Below are positions 1-8,068 of a stretch of 37,978 bases of DNA, piece by piece. Each line of letters starts with the position of its first letter. Within the stretch, counting starts at the first letter, position 1. Below the pieces are notes generated by a model that had not been told where the DNA came from, searched no databases, and was given only the letters and a program-made list of their open reading frames with translations. A program made the translations under genes and the position numbers. Source of the stretch: Streptomyces scabichelini (GTDB taxonomy: Bacteria; Actinomycetota; Actinomycetes; Streptomycetales; Streptomycetaceae); assembly GCF_011045015.1 (NCBI RefSeq), contig NZ_JAAKZY010000093.1, positions 1 through 37,978 of the forward strand. Direction: 5' to 3'.

Positions 1-1
1 C

Positions 2-877
2 CCGCCCATCCCCGGCGCGGGCAGCACTCGCGTCCACGTGCTGCGCACCGCCGACGACGCCGACCGGCTGCGCAAGGCACTCGTGCCCGGCGCCCGTCTG
101 CTGGTCGTCGGCGCCGGCCTGATCGGAGCCGAGACCGCCTCCACCGCCGTACAGCTCGGCTGCGAGGTGTTGCTGGTGGACCCCGTGGCCGCGCCGCTGT
201 CCACCGCGGTCGGCCCGGAGCTGGCCAACTGGCTGCACGCGCAGCACGCCCGCCACGACGTGGCTACTGCACAGGCCACCGTGGAGTCCTTCACCGACCA
301 CGCCGACGGCATCGAAGCCCGTTTCGCCGGAGCGGCCGAGCCCCGGCTCTTCGACGCGGTGCTGCTTGGCGTCGGCATGGTGCCGCACACCGAACTCGCC
401 CGCGCAGGAGGGCTGGAGGTGGATCGCGGCATCGTCGTCGGCCCCGACCAGGTCACTTCCAACCCGCACGTGCTCGCGGTCGGCGACCCCGCGCGCACCA
501 GCCTGGACGGCGTCCTCCTGCCACGCACCGAGCACTGGGAGGCGGCCCAGCAGGACGGGGCCCGCGCGGCGGCCACCCTTCTCGGTGCCGAGCCGCCGGC
601 GCCCACCGCACCGTGGTTCTGGTCCGACCGGCATGGCTGCCACCTCGAGAGTGTCGGTCACATGCACGAGGCCGCCGAGAGGGTCGTACGCGGCTCCTTC
701 GACAATCCCAGCTTCTCGGTCTTCGGCCTGCGTGACGGGCACGTGGTCGCTGCTGCGTCGGTGGACGACCCGCAGGCCGTACGGGCGGCACAGCGCATGA
801 TCGACCGCCGCCTCCCCGTGGACGCCGCCCGGCTGGCCGACCCGTCCGTGAACCTGCGCGCGCTGCTCCGCGGCTGA
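2..877 (+). CDS. Ferredoxin reductase of a ring-hydroxylating dioxygenase, 5' partial
   Basis: FAD/NAD(P)H oxidoreductase that would pass electrons from NADH through a ferredoxin to the dioxygenase. The reading frame is open to the left edge, so the N-terminal FAD-binding half is missing. The first visible residues (about PPIPGAG...VHVLRTADDA) match the linker before the NADH domain in BphA4/ThcD-type reductases. The NAD-binding glycine motif follows (VVGAGLIGAE), then the second FAD motif (VLAVGDPA). The C-terminal reductase domain contains the family's PWFWSD sequence. A GTG at 38 is an internal codon, not a likely start. The gene lies 60 nt upstream of the dioxygenase beta subunit and is probably co-transcribed with it. 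The family is clear; the substrate of the partner oxygenase cannot be read from this gene. Confidence 0.88.
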   Translation, partial: PPIPGAGSTRVHVLRTADDADRLRKALVPGARLLVVGAGLIGAETASTAVQLGCEVLLVDPVAAPLSTAVGPELANWLHAQHARHDVATAQATVESFTDHADGIEARFAGAAEPRLFDAVLLGVGMVPHTELARAGGLEVDRGIVVGPDQVTSNPHVLAVGDPARTSLDGVLLPRTEHWEAAQQDGARAAATLLGAEPPAPTAPWFWSDRHGCHLESVGHMHEAAERVVRGSFDNPSFSVFGLRDGHVVAAASVDDPQAVRAAQRMIDRRLPVDAARLADPSVNLRALLRG

Positions 878-937
878 TGTGCCGCACAGCGGCACGGCGC
901 GTACCGCCCCCGGTCCGAGAAGGGATCGAATGACACC

Positions 938-1513
938 GTGAGCACAACCACTGAGCCGACCCGGTCGCAAGTTGGCGCCCGCGCCGACCGCGACACCCAC
1001 TTCGAGGTCGAGCAGTTCTACTACGAGGAAGCCGACCTCCTCGACGCCGGCCGCTACACCGACTGGCTCGACCTGCTCGCCGACGACCTCGACTACTGGA
1101 TGCCCACGCGCACCAACCGCCTGCGCCGCCAGCAGTCCCTGTCCGTCGCGGCACGTGGCGAGGCGGCCTTCTACGACGAGACCAAGGACAGCCTCGCCTG
1201 GCGCATCCGCCGCTTCGACTCCGGCATGGCCTGGGCCGAGGACCCGCCCTCGCGCACCCGCCACCTGGTGACCAACGTGATGGTCCGGCACGCCGACCCC
1301 GCCGAACACGACGGGGTCGGCGAGAACGATCTGTGGGCACAATCGGCGTTCCTGGTCTACCGCAACCGCCTGGAGCGCGAGGAGAACGTCTTCGCCGGTT
1401 CCCGGACCGACCTTCTGCGCCGTACCGCAGGCGGCCGCCTCCAGGTCGCCCGCCGAACCATCCTCCTCGACCAGAACATCCTGCTGGCGAAGAACATCTC
1501 GACGTTCTTCTGA
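938..1513 (+). CDS. Aromatic ring-hydroxylating dioxygenase, beta (small) subunit
   Basis: Structural small subunit of a Rieske-type aromatic dioxygenase (BphE/HcaF/BenB family, NTF2-like fold). At 191 aa it has the normal family length. Typical features are the N-terminal FEVEQFYYEEADLLDAGRY segment, the DLDYWMPTRTNR strand and the C-terminal RRTILLDQN...NISTFF ending. The beta subunit has no catalytic metal; it packs against the alpha subunit, which is not in the window. The GTG start at 938 is preceded by an AGAAGGGA ribosome-binding site at 918-925, with a rather long spacing of about 12 nt. The gene sits between the reductase and the hydrolase, which is unusual because beta normally follows alpha directly. 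Family confident; substrate unknown. Confidence 0.9.
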   Translation: MSTTTEPTRSQVGARADRDTHFEVEQFYYEEADLLDAGRYTDWLDLLADDLDYWMPTRTNRLRRQQSLSVAARGEAAFYDETKDSLAWRIRRFDSGMAWAEDPPSRTRHLVTNVMVRHADPAEHDGVGENDLWAQSAFLVYRNRLEREENVFAGSRTDLLRRTAGGRLQVARRTILLDQNILLAKNISTFF

Positions 1514-1530
1514 GCCGCCGCTCCACTTTG

Positions 1531-2400
1531 ATGGGACACCTCGTGACCGACCTCGACCTCAGGCACCACCGCGTTCCCACCACCCTCGGTGAGATCACCG
1601 TGGCCGAAACCGGTGAAGGCCCCGTGCTGGTGATGCTGCACGGCGGCGGGCCCGGCGCCTCCGGCGTCAGCAACTATCACCAGAACCTTCAGGCCCTGGC
1701 CCGGAACTTCCGTGTGGTCCTGCCGGACCAGCCGGGCTTCGGCGGCAGCTACCGGCCCACCGAAGAGGACCTGGAGAAGCGGTCGATCACCGAGATCACG
1801 GTCGACGCGTTGTACCAGGCACTCAACTCGCTCGGCATCGACACCTTCCACCTGTTGGGCAACAGCCTGGGCGGGGCCGCCGCCATCGCCATGGCCCAGC
1901 AGCGCCCCGAGCGGGTGACCGGGCTCGTCCTCATGGCGCCCGGCGGGGGCTGGCTGCCCTTCGGCCCCACGCCCACCGAGGGCCAGAAGGAGATGTTCCG
2001 CTACTACAATGGCGGCGGGCCCAGCGAGAAGAAGATGGCCGCGTTCATCCGCACCATGGTCTTCGACCACAGGCAGTTCGGCGAGGACGTTGTCCGCGCC
2101 CGCTACGAGGCCTCCCTGGACGAGAGCCACAGCGCCTTCTACCACCACTACAACGCCGCGTTCGCCAAGCGCGGCGGCATGGACCCGCTCTGGCGCGACC
2201 TGCACAGGATCAAGGCGCCCACGCTGCTGCTGTGGGGCCGCGACGACCGCACCATCACCCTCGACGGCGCCCAGCTCCTGCTCAAGCACATCCGCGACGT
2301 ACAACTGCACGTCTTCGGCCGCTGCGGCCACTGGGTACAGATGGAGCGGCAGCGCGAGTTCGAGGAACTGATCACCGGCTTCCTCACGGAGCGATCATGA
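1531..2400 (+). CDS. Meta-cleavage product hydrolase (BphD/MhpC-type alpha/beta hydrolase)
   Basis: C-C bond hydrolase that splits the ring-opened 2-hydroxy-6-oxo-dienoate into 2-hydroxypenta-2,4-dienoate and a carboxylic acid. The 289-aa protein has the oxyanion motif HGGGPGASG (about residues 37-45), nucleophile Ser112 in GNSLGG, the acid Asp in WGRDDR (about 238), and His267 in CGHW. The serine falls at the same number as in characterised BphD. The ATG at 1531 has no clear ribosome-binding site. An in-frame GTG at 1543 is an alternative start (VTDLDL...), with GGGA just upstream. The stop overlaps the next start (ATGA), so the two genes are translationally coupled. The acid released is not known but may be the substrate of the acyl-CoA ligase two genes downstream. 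Confidence 0.9.
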   Translation: MGHLVTDLDLRHHRVPTTLGEITVAETGEGPVLVMLHGGGPGASGVSNYHQNLQALARNFRVVLPDQPGFGGSYRPTEEDLEKRSITEITVDALYQALNSLGIDTFHLLGNSLGGAAAIAMAQQRPERVTGLVLMAPGGGWLPFGPTPTEGQKEMFRYYNGGGPSEKKMAAFIRTMVFDHRQFGEDVVRARYEASLDESHSAFYHHYNAAFAKRGGMDPLWRDLHRIKAPTLLLWGRDDRTITLDGAQLLLKHIRDVQLHVFGRCGHWVQMERQREFEELITGFLTERS

Positions 2401-3233
2401 GTGGCGGCTGGCTGGACGGGTACGCGGCGCTGATCACCGGCGGCGGCTCCGGCATCGGCCGCGCGGTCGCCGAACGCTTCCTCGCCGAGGGCGCCTCCGT
2501 CACGATCCTCGGCCGGGACAAGGACCGGCTCGACGACGTCGTACGCCAGGCCGCCGACCCGGAGCGGATCCACACTGTCACGGCCGACGTCCGCGACAGC
2601 GAGGCCATGCACGCCGCCGTCGAGCAGACCGTCGAACGCTTCGGCAAACTCGACACACTCGTCACCAACGCGGGCGTCTGGGACTACCAGCGACAGCTCA
2701 CCCGTCTCACCGGCGGGGAACTGCACACGGCCTTCGACGAGATCTTCTCCGTCAACGTCAAGGGCTACCTCCTGGCCGCCGAGGCCGCCTGGCGCGAGCT
2801 GGTGAAGACCCGCGGCAGTATTGTGATGACGTTGTCCAACGCCTCCTTCTACGTGAACGGAGGCGGCCCGCTCTATACCGCCAGCAAGCACGCCTGCCTC
2901 GGCCTGATGCGCGAGCTCGCCTACGAGCTGGCCCCCAAGGTCCGTGTCAACGGTGTCGCCTGCGGTGGCATGAACACCGACCTGCGCGGCCCCTCAGCGC
3001 TGGCGCTCGCCGACCGCTCGATCTCGGCGTCGTTCGCGAAGAAGGCACCGGGCTCCCCGCCGCCGCCCATCCCCCTGCACGACTGCAGCACCGACCCCCG
3101 CGACTTCACCGGGCCGTACGTGCTGCTCGCCTCCCGTGCCCAAAGCGGCCCGATCACCGGGCACGCGATCACCGTCGACGGCGGCATCGGCGTACGCGGG
3201 TTCGCGACCGCCGCCGGCGGCGACCATCTCTGA
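2397..3233 (+). CDS. cis-Dihydrodiol dehydrogenase (BphB/HcaB-type SDR)
   Basis: NAD-dependent short-chain dehydrogenase that rearomatises the cis-dihydrodiol made by the dioxygenase into a catechol. The 278-aa protein has the cofactor motif TGGGSGIG near residue 15, NAGVWDY near residue 90, the catalytic serine in TLSNAS, and YTASK supplying Tyr and Lys. Family-specific stretches are strongly kept: the NGGGPLYT segment, RVNGVACGGMNTDLRGPS, and the C-terminal DGGIGVRGF. These point to the BphB subgroup rather than generic SDRs. The ATG at 2397 overlaps the hydrolase stop. It fits functionally between dioxygenase and ring cleavage, although the extradiol ring-cleavage gene itself is absent from the window. 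Confidence 0.93.
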   Translation: MSGGWLDGYAALITGGGSGIGRAVAERFLAEGASVTILGRDKDRLDDVVRQAADPERIHTVTADVRDSEAMHAAVEQTVERFGKLDTLVTNAGVWDYQRQLTRLTGGELHTAFDEIFSVNVKGYLLAAEAAWRELVKTRGSIVMTLSNASFYVNGGGPLYTASKHACLGLMRELAYELAPKVRVNGVACGGMNTDLRGPSALALADRSISASFAKKAPGSPPPPIPLHDCSTDPRDFTGPYVLLASRAQSGPITGHAITVDGGIGVRGFATAAGGDHL

Positions 3234-3253
3234 AGCTCAACGAGGAGCCGCTC

Positions 3254-4852
3254 GTGACCACGCTCTCAGCCGTGACCCCGCACCCGGCCAACTCCGGCCT
3301 GCGGGTCGACCTGAACCCTGCCGCCGCGGTCGAACGCAACGCCCGCTACCACGGTGACACCGTCGTCATCCGCTACCCCGGGGGTGACCTCACCTACGCC
3401 GAACTTGACGACAAGGCTGCCCGCCTGGCCGGAGTCCTCGCCGACGGCGGCGTCGCGGACGGCGACCGGGTCGCCTACCTCGGTCTCAACAGCAGCTCCT
3501 TCCTGGTGACGATGCTGGCCGCGTTCCGGCTCGGCGCCGTCTTCGTGCCGGTCAACTTCCGGCTCGCCGAAGCGGAGCTGGAGGCTGTGCTCGACGGCAG
3601 CGGAGCCACGGCTCTGATCTGCGAGCAGGGGCACCGGCAGAGCGTCGACAAGGTACGCGGCCGGACGAGCCTCGCCCGCTTCCTTCTCGTGGACGACGAC
3701 CCGGAAGCCCCGACGACGGGGGCGCCGGGATGGGAGCCCTGGGCGCCACTGCTCGGGGCGGCCCAGCCGGCCGCCGGTGTCCCGGCCAAGGGCGCCAACG
3801 ATCCCGCGATCCTCATGTTCACCTCCGGAACCACCGGCACGCCCAAGGGCGTCGTCCTGACCCACGGAAACATCTGGTGGAACTCAGTGAACGTGGAGCT
3901 GCGCCTGGACACCCGGCGCGGCGACGTCACGTATGCCGCGGCCCCGCTGTTCCACATCGGTGCCCTGAACAGCTTCGTGATGCGCACCCTCGTGCGCGGC
4001 GGCACGGTGGTGATCCGGCGGGGCTTCGAGCCACAGACGTGTCTCGACGACCTCGTCACCCACCAGGTGAACTCCATATTCGGGGTGGCCCAGATGTTCT
4101 CAGCGCTGGCCCGCGTTCACGGCGTCTTCCAGGCGGACCTCAGCCGACTGCGGTCCGTCGTGGTCGCGGGAGCGCCGGTGCCGCCTTCCCTGATCGAGCT
4201 CTACGCCCAGCACGGCATCCTGCTCCAGCAGGCATGGGGACTGACCGAGACCGCTCCTTTCGCCACCCACCTGCCGGCCGAACGCACCCTGGAGAAAACG
4301 GGTTCCGCCGGTATACCCATGCCCTTCACTGAAGTCCGCGTCGTCGACGCGGCGACCGGCCTGCCGGTCAAGGCGGGGGAGAGCGGGGAGATCGTCGTCC
4401 GCGGCCCGAACGTCACCGCCGGCTACTGGAACAACCCCGAGGCGAACCAGGCGGCCTTCGACGAGGACGGCTGGTTCCACTCGGGCGACATCGGCTACCT
4501 CGACGAGGACGGCTACCTCTACATCGTCGACCGCCTCAAGGACATGATCATCAGCGGCGGCGAGAACGTCTACCCCGCCGAGGTCGAGCGCGTCCTGTCC
4601 GCCATGCCCGGTGTGGTCGACGTCGCCGTCGTCGGAGTGCCCGACGACCAATGGGGGGAAACCGTGGCGGCGGTGGTGAGCGTGGAGGAGGCCTCGGAGA
4701 TCACACTGGAGGCTGTGCACGCCTGGGCAGCCGGACGCCTGGCCCGCTACAAGCTGCCGAGACGGCTGACGATCGTGCCCGCCGTCCCCAGAAATGCCTC
4801 CGGCAAGCTCGACAAGGCCCACGTCCGACACCTGGCCGGAAGGGACGGCTGA
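3254..4852 (+). CDS. AMP-forming acyl-CoA ligase (FadD-like)
   Basis: ANL-superfamily adenylating enzyme that activates a carboxylic acid to its CoA thioester using ATP. At 532 aa it is full length. The phosphate-binding loop FTSGTTGTPKG lies at about residues 189-199, followed by the acid-binding and hinge segments (AWGLTE; GWFHSGDIGYLDEDG; VDRLKDMIISGGENVYP). The C-terminal catalytic lysine is Lys518 in NASGKLDK. The GTG start at 3254 has a strong GAGGAG site at 3242-3247. In this operon it probably activates either the acid released by the meta-cleavage hydrolase or the aromatic acid itself; the sequence does not decide which. Related enzymes act on fatty acids, phenylpropanoids and steroid side chains. 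Confidence 0.88.
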   Translation: MTTLSAVTPHPANSGLRVDLNPAAAVERNARYHGDTVVIRYPGGDLTYAELDDKAARLAGVLADGGVADGDRVAYLGLNSSSFLVTMLAAFRLGAVFVPVNFRLAEAELEAVLDGSGATALICEQGHRQSVDKVRGRTSLARFLLVDDDPEAPTTGAPGWEPWAPLLGAAQPAAGVPAKGANDPAILMFTSGTTGTPKGVVLTHGNIWWNSVNVELRLDTRRGDVTYAAAPLFHIGALNSFVMRTLVRGGTVVIRRGFEPQTCLDDLVTHQVNSIFGVAQMFSALARVHGVFQADLSRLRSVVVAGAPVPPSLIELYAQHGILLQQAWGLTETAPFATHLPAERTLEKTGSAGIPMPFTEVRVVDAATGLPVKAGESGEIVVRGPNVTAGYWNNPEANQAAFDEDGWFHSGDIGYLDEDGYLYIVDRLKDMIISGGENVYPAEVERVLSAMPGVVDVAVVGVPDDQWGETVAAVVSVEEASEITLEAVHAWAAGRLARYKLPRRLTIVPAVPRNASGKLDKAHVRHLAGRDG

Positions 4853-4853
4853 C

Positions 4854-5312
4854 GTGCTCTCGATCCCCGCGCTCCCACAGTTGGACGTCGAAGGCACATG
4901 GCAGACGACGAGGGAGTCATGGAGCCGCCTTACGGGCACGTTGCGCCTGCGCCGGCGCGACACCGACGTCCTCGTCCGCGTGGAGCGCTGCGCGGCCGGC
5001 CGGCTCCGGGACGCCTATCCCGTCGCGGCCCATGACGTGGAACTCGTCCTGGAGTCGGATCAGCGCGCACAGACGGTACCTGCCCTTCTGCGAACACTGC
5101 TGGAAGCCGTTCGAGTAGCTGATCCACGCTGTCGCCGGGTGGTGTACGCGGTGGGGGAGGGAGACCGCGTCGCCCAGCAACACGCGGAGGCGGTCGGCTT
5201 CCGGTTCGTCGTCGACGTCGACCTCCAGGGCCGGCAGCTGAGCCTTCTGGTCCACGAACCCGAATGGGTCACACGCACCGATACGGACCTGGGTCACCTA
5301 CCGGGTACGTGA
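4854..5312 (+). CDS. Small GNAT-like protein of unknown function
   Basis: 152-aa protein starting at a GTG one base after the ligase stop (TGAcGTG), with AAGGGACGG at 4840-4848 as ribosome-binding site. The tight spacing shows co-transcription with the ligase. The C-terminal half (about residues 85-140: a VVYAVGEGDRVAQQHAEAVGF stretch, then FVVDVDLQGRQLSLLVHEP) has the helix-strand layout of motif B in GNAT acyltransferases. The usual acetyl-CoA pyrophosphate loop (Q/RxxGxG/A) is not evident. It could be a degenerate GNAT or a binding protein; no function is assigned. It is the last intact gene of the catabolic segment. Confidence 0.6.
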   Translation: MLSIPALPQLDVEGTWQTTRESWSRLTGTLRLRRRDTDVLVRVERCAAGRLRDAYPVAAHDVELVLESDQRAQTVPALLRTLLEAVRVADPRCRRVVYAVGEGDRVAQQHAEAVGFRFVVDVDLQGRQLSLLVHEPEWVTRTDTDLGHLPGT

Positions 5313-5319
5313 TCGGCGG

Positions 5320-5636
5320 CGGCCCAACGGCGAGCGCGGCGGCAGCGCCGGCGCTGACCTGCCCGGCGCGTACCTGACCGCGCGAACTCGGCCCGCGCGA
5401 ATCTGCCCGGCGCGGACCTGGCCGACGCGAATTTGAGCCACGCGGACTTGGTCGGCACGAACCTGAGCCACGCGGACCTGACCGAGGTCGTTTGGTCAGA
5501 GCGAACGCGTTGGCCCGATGTCCTTGGTGAGAGCATGCGGCGGCGCTGTGTGCCGATCGGGGGCGGCAAGTGGCGTATTCAAGGGGCGGGCAACAGTGGG
5601 GCGGACCTAGAGGTGCCACCGGTACCAGTGCCCTAA
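5320..5636 (+). pseudogene. Pentapeptide-repeat protein remnant, frameshifted
   Basis: A run of pentapeptide repeats (A(D/N)LxX) is readable but in two frames. In frame with position 5341 one reads GADLPGAYL. After about 5380 the repeat continues one frame over as ANLPGADLADANLSHADLVGTNLSHADL, then a non-repeat tail to the TAA at 5634-5636. The shift fits loss of a single base in the run between the codons ACC and AAC near 5377-5386. No plausible start codon with ribosome-binding site precedes the first repeats. Such proteins form right-handed beta-helices; this one looks like a dead fragment next to insertion-sequence debris. Confidence 0.6.
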
Positions 5637-5662
5637 GGCAGTCCCCACGGCGGCAATTTTTT
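5614..5662 (+). terminator. Possible intrinsic terminator
   Basis: TGCCACCG at 5614-5621 can pair with CGGCGGCA at 5648-5655 (one mismatch), enclosing the smaller hairpin TGCC-CTAA-GGCA, and is followed by a run of six T at 5657-5662. T-runs are rare in this GC-rich window. It may end transcription of the catabolic segment. The stem is imperfect and the loop long, so this is weak. Confidence 0.3.
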
Positions 5663-5694
5663 GGAACCCTTGCAGTCAGTCCGGGTAACCCCTG

Positions 5695-5927
5695 CGGTCC
5701 CGGCCCTGCGCGGGCAGGGACGATGTCGACGTCGATGCCTAGGGCGGCGCCGTGCTCGATCGCCTTCTACTTGTAGCCGGTGTCGACCATGCCTTGCTGA
5801 TGGTGGGGTGGTCGGTGACGCGGGTGAGGAGCTGTATGCCGGCCTCGTTGTCCGAGACGCTGGCGGCGGTCACCATGACCAGTAGTAATAGGCCGAGAGT
5901 GTCGACGCCGACTGCGAGCGTCAGCAC
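5695..5927 (-). pseudogene. Decayed IS5-type transposase fragment (minus strand)
   Basis: On the minus strand the conserved DDE core of IS5-group transposases is recognisable: GVDTLGLLLLVMVTAASVSD, then LLTRVTDHPTISKAW (down to about 5795). The continuation VDTGYK-stop-KAIEHGAALGIDVDIV is in another frame and carries an internal TAG. The N-terminal DNA-binding half and the C-terminal part are missing, and no terminal inverted repeats were found. It is non-functional. It lies head to head with a second fragment that starts about 110 nt away on the plus strand. Confidence 0.75.
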
Positions 5928-6035
5928 ACGTCAGTCTTCTTTGAGGGCTCAAGGCCCGGATCGTCGGCAGACGTTGTGCTGACGCCTGCGGCCGGCGCCG
6001 AGGAGGCGCCATCAGCGACCTCAGCTACCGCCCAT

Positions 6036-6408
6036 TAGATCGTGGGCCGCAAGCGGAGCATTGTCGTCGACACCGTCGGCTTGCTGCTGGCGGTGCTGGT
6101 CACGGCCGCGAGCGTGCAGGACTCCGTCGCCGGCCAGGCCCTCATCGAGAAGGTGGCCGCCGAGCATCCCACCGTCCGCAAGACCTGGGTCGACGGCGGC
6201 TACCGCCAGCACCTCGTCGAGCACGCCGCGACCCTCGGCATCGACATGCACATCGTCCGCCGCGATCCCACCTGATGAGCCACCGTCGCCTGGCCCGCGA
6301 CTACGAAGCCAAACCGCATCGCTCCGAAGCCATGGTCCACTCGCGATGATCAACCTCATGACCCGTCGCCTCACAGCCGAATCCACCCCGAGCTGGCGCG
6401 GCACGTGA
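6036..6408 (+). pseudogene. Decayed IS5-type transposase fragment (plus strand)
   Basis: Plus-strand remnant of another IS5-group transposase. After an in-frame TAG at 6036-6038 the core reads IVGRKRSIVVDTVGLLLAVL, then VLVTAASVQD, KTWVDGGYRQHLVEHAATLGI and DMHIVRRDPT, ending at TGA 6273-6275. The C-terminal piece follows at once in another frame (SHRRLARDYEAKPHRSEAM), and the last part (MINLMTRRLTAESTPSWRGT) is in a third frame. About 25 residues usually found between RRDP and HRRLARDYE are deleted. The two fragments differ too much in sequence to be copies of one element. No inverted-repeat ends were seen. Confidence 0.8.
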
Positions 6409-6458
6409 ACCGCCCCAATCCGGCAATCCGGGATGAAACAACGGAAGAAGACGCCCTC

Positions 6459-7526
6459 TCAGCCCTCCGCCCCCACCAACCGCACCGTCCGCTCCGCCAG
6501 TTCGCTGATGTGCACCCCGTCGAACCCGAACACGGCGCTGCGCACCCTGTCCTCCAGCGGGTCCTTCCACTGGTCCGGGATCGCGTCCGCGCCGGTGAGC
6601 ACCCCTGCCACCGAGCCCGCCGTCGCTCCGTTGGAGTCGGTGTCCAGGCCGCCCCGGACCGTCAGCGTGATGGAACGGGTGAAGTCGCCGTCGCCGTACA
6701 GCAGCCCCGCGGTCAGGACGGCCGCGTTGGGGATCGTGTGGATCCAGCCGAGCCCCGCAGTCTCCTCCGCGACCGTCGTCAGGGTGTCCTCCCAGGTCAT
6801 CCGGGTGTCATGGAGGGAGACCACCCGCCGTACGGTCCGGGCGAGCCGGCTGCTCGCGGGGATCACGGCGAGCGCCTGGTCCACGGCCTGCCGCACGGTG
6901 TCGACCGTGAACGCCGCCGAGATCAGCGCCGCCGCCCACATTGCCCCGCAAACGCCGTTGCCGGTGTGCGACAGGACGGCGTCGCGGCGCGCGAGGGAGG
7001 CCGCGCGGCGCGGGTCGCCCGGGCTGGTCCAGCCGTAGATGTCGGCGCGGATGAGGGCGCCGATCCACTCCTGGTAGGGGTTGTCGTACGTCGCGGTCAG
7101 GGGCGGTTTCAGCCCGTTGGCGAGGTTCCGGTACGCGGCACGCTCCGCCGTGAACGTCTGCAGATACGGCAGCCGCAGCAGCCACAGGTCGCCGACCTGC
7201 TCCGTACTGAAGCCGAAGCCGTGCGTCTCCAGGAGGTCGAGGCCGAGGATCGCGTAGTCCACGTCGTCGTCCCGGCTGCTGCCGTGGATCCGGCCGCGTA
7301 CGCATTCGCGCCACTCGGGCCGCAGAACGAACTCCTCGCTCGGCCCTGCGGGCTCCGGCATGTAGTCGGTGAGGGGCAGGGCGGCGGCCTGCCGCAGATA
7401 GCGGTCGATGCGGTCCCGCGTCCAGTGGTCGCCCTGCTCGACCGGTTTGCCGAGCATGTTGCCCGCGATCCGGCCCAGCCAGCCCCCGAGAACGCGGTCC
7501 GCGACGTCAACACCGACAGGGGTCAT
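6459..7526 (-). CDS. ADP-ribosylglycohydrolase family protein
   Basis: 355-aa DraG-type hydrolase, expected to remove ADP-ribose from a protein or small molecule using two Mg ions. The N-terminus has the family's GGWLGRIAGNMLGKPVE motif. Metal ligands are represented by DDD at residues 86-88 and by GGLDTDSNGATAG at about 292-304, equivalent to the usual GGDTDTNAAIAG. The start is taken as the ATG at 7526 (MTPVGVDVADRVLGGW); longer in-frame versions upstream lack family similarity. It is a single gene just right of the IS debris, convergent with it. No ADP-ribosyltransferase partner is visible nearby, so the target is unknown. Confidence 0.88.
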   Translation of the reverse strand: MTPVGVDVADRVLGGWLGRIAGNMLGKPVEQGDHWTRDRIDRYLRQAAALPLTDYMPEPAGPSEEFVLRPEWRECVRGRIHGSSRDDDVDYAILGLDLLETHGFGFSTEQVGDLWLLRLPYLQTFTAERAAYRNLANGLKPPLTATYDNPYQEWIGALIRADIYGWTSPGDPRRAASLARRDAVLSHTGNGVCGAMWAAALISAAFTVDTVRQAVDQALAVIPASSRLARTVRRVVSLHDTRMTWEDTLTTVAEETAGLGWIHTIPNAAVLTAGLLYGDGDFTRSITLTVRGGLDTDSNGATAGSVAGVLTGADAIPDQWKDPLEDRVRSAVFGFDGVHISELAERTVRLVGAEG

Positions 7527-7635
7527 ACGTCCGGTGTACCGAATTCCTGCCCGTCCTGCCTGGTTTATGCCCATCCCGCCCCGAGCCACATGAGAGTGTC
7601 GTCGGGTTTTATTCGTATTGCGGGTTGGGAGTCCC

Positions 7636-7935
7636 ATGCGTTCCGTGCTTTCCGTGCGTTCCACGCGTTCTGTTCAGCCGAAGAGCCGTACGGCCGTCGG
7701 CCGTACGACCGTCCTGGCGGTCGTCGGCGCCGTCGCCGCCCTGTCCGCCACCGCGGTGGCCCCCGCCCACGCCGCGCCCGCCGATCCGCTGGTCAGGACC
7801 GGGGACATCGGCAAGGTCCGGATGGGGGACAACGACACCCTGGAGGACGTGCTGGAGCACATCAGCGTGCCGTTCGGGGGCAGCGGCACCCTGACGCACC
7901 AGATGTACGACTCCCGGGTCGCCGACGCCGACTGA
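7636..7935 (+). CDS. Small secreted protein of unknown function
   Basis: 99-aa protein with a clear Sec signal peptide: basic N-terminus with several Arg/Lys, a hydrophobic stretch (VLAVVGAVAALSATAVA), and a likely signal-peptidase site after AHA at about residue 47. The mature part is about 50 residues, acidic and without cysteines (GDNDTLEDVLEHISVPFGG...). The ATG at 7636 has GGGAG at 7627-7631 only 4 nt upstream; an in-frame TTG at 7618 is possible. Codon use is normal for the region. No family is recognised. It stands alone between divergent and downstream genes. Confidence 0.65.
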   Translation: MRSVLSVRSTRSVQPKSRTAVGRTTVLAVVGAVAALSATAVAPAHAAPADPLVRTGDIGKVRMGDNDTLEDVLEHISVPFGGSGTLTHQMYDSRVADAD

Positions 7936-8068
7936 GCAACTCGAGGAGGAGCGGCTGCTGCCCGGGATGCGGGATTCGCCCTGGGCAGCGGCCCCCTCCG
8001 CCGGTTAGGGTCACAGCGGCGCGACTGCCTTGACATGTGCAAGGCCCGGAGAACAAGGGGAATATCAG

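Noticed and set aside
453..1673. Minus-strand open frame of 406 codons across the catabolic genes
   Set aside because: Arg/Gly/Pro-rich translation crossing three confident plus-strand genes; a GC artefact.
8031..8036. TTGACA as -35 box for glycerate kinase
   Set aside because: No TANNNT -10 box at 16-19 nt spacing; the gene begins only 33 nt later.
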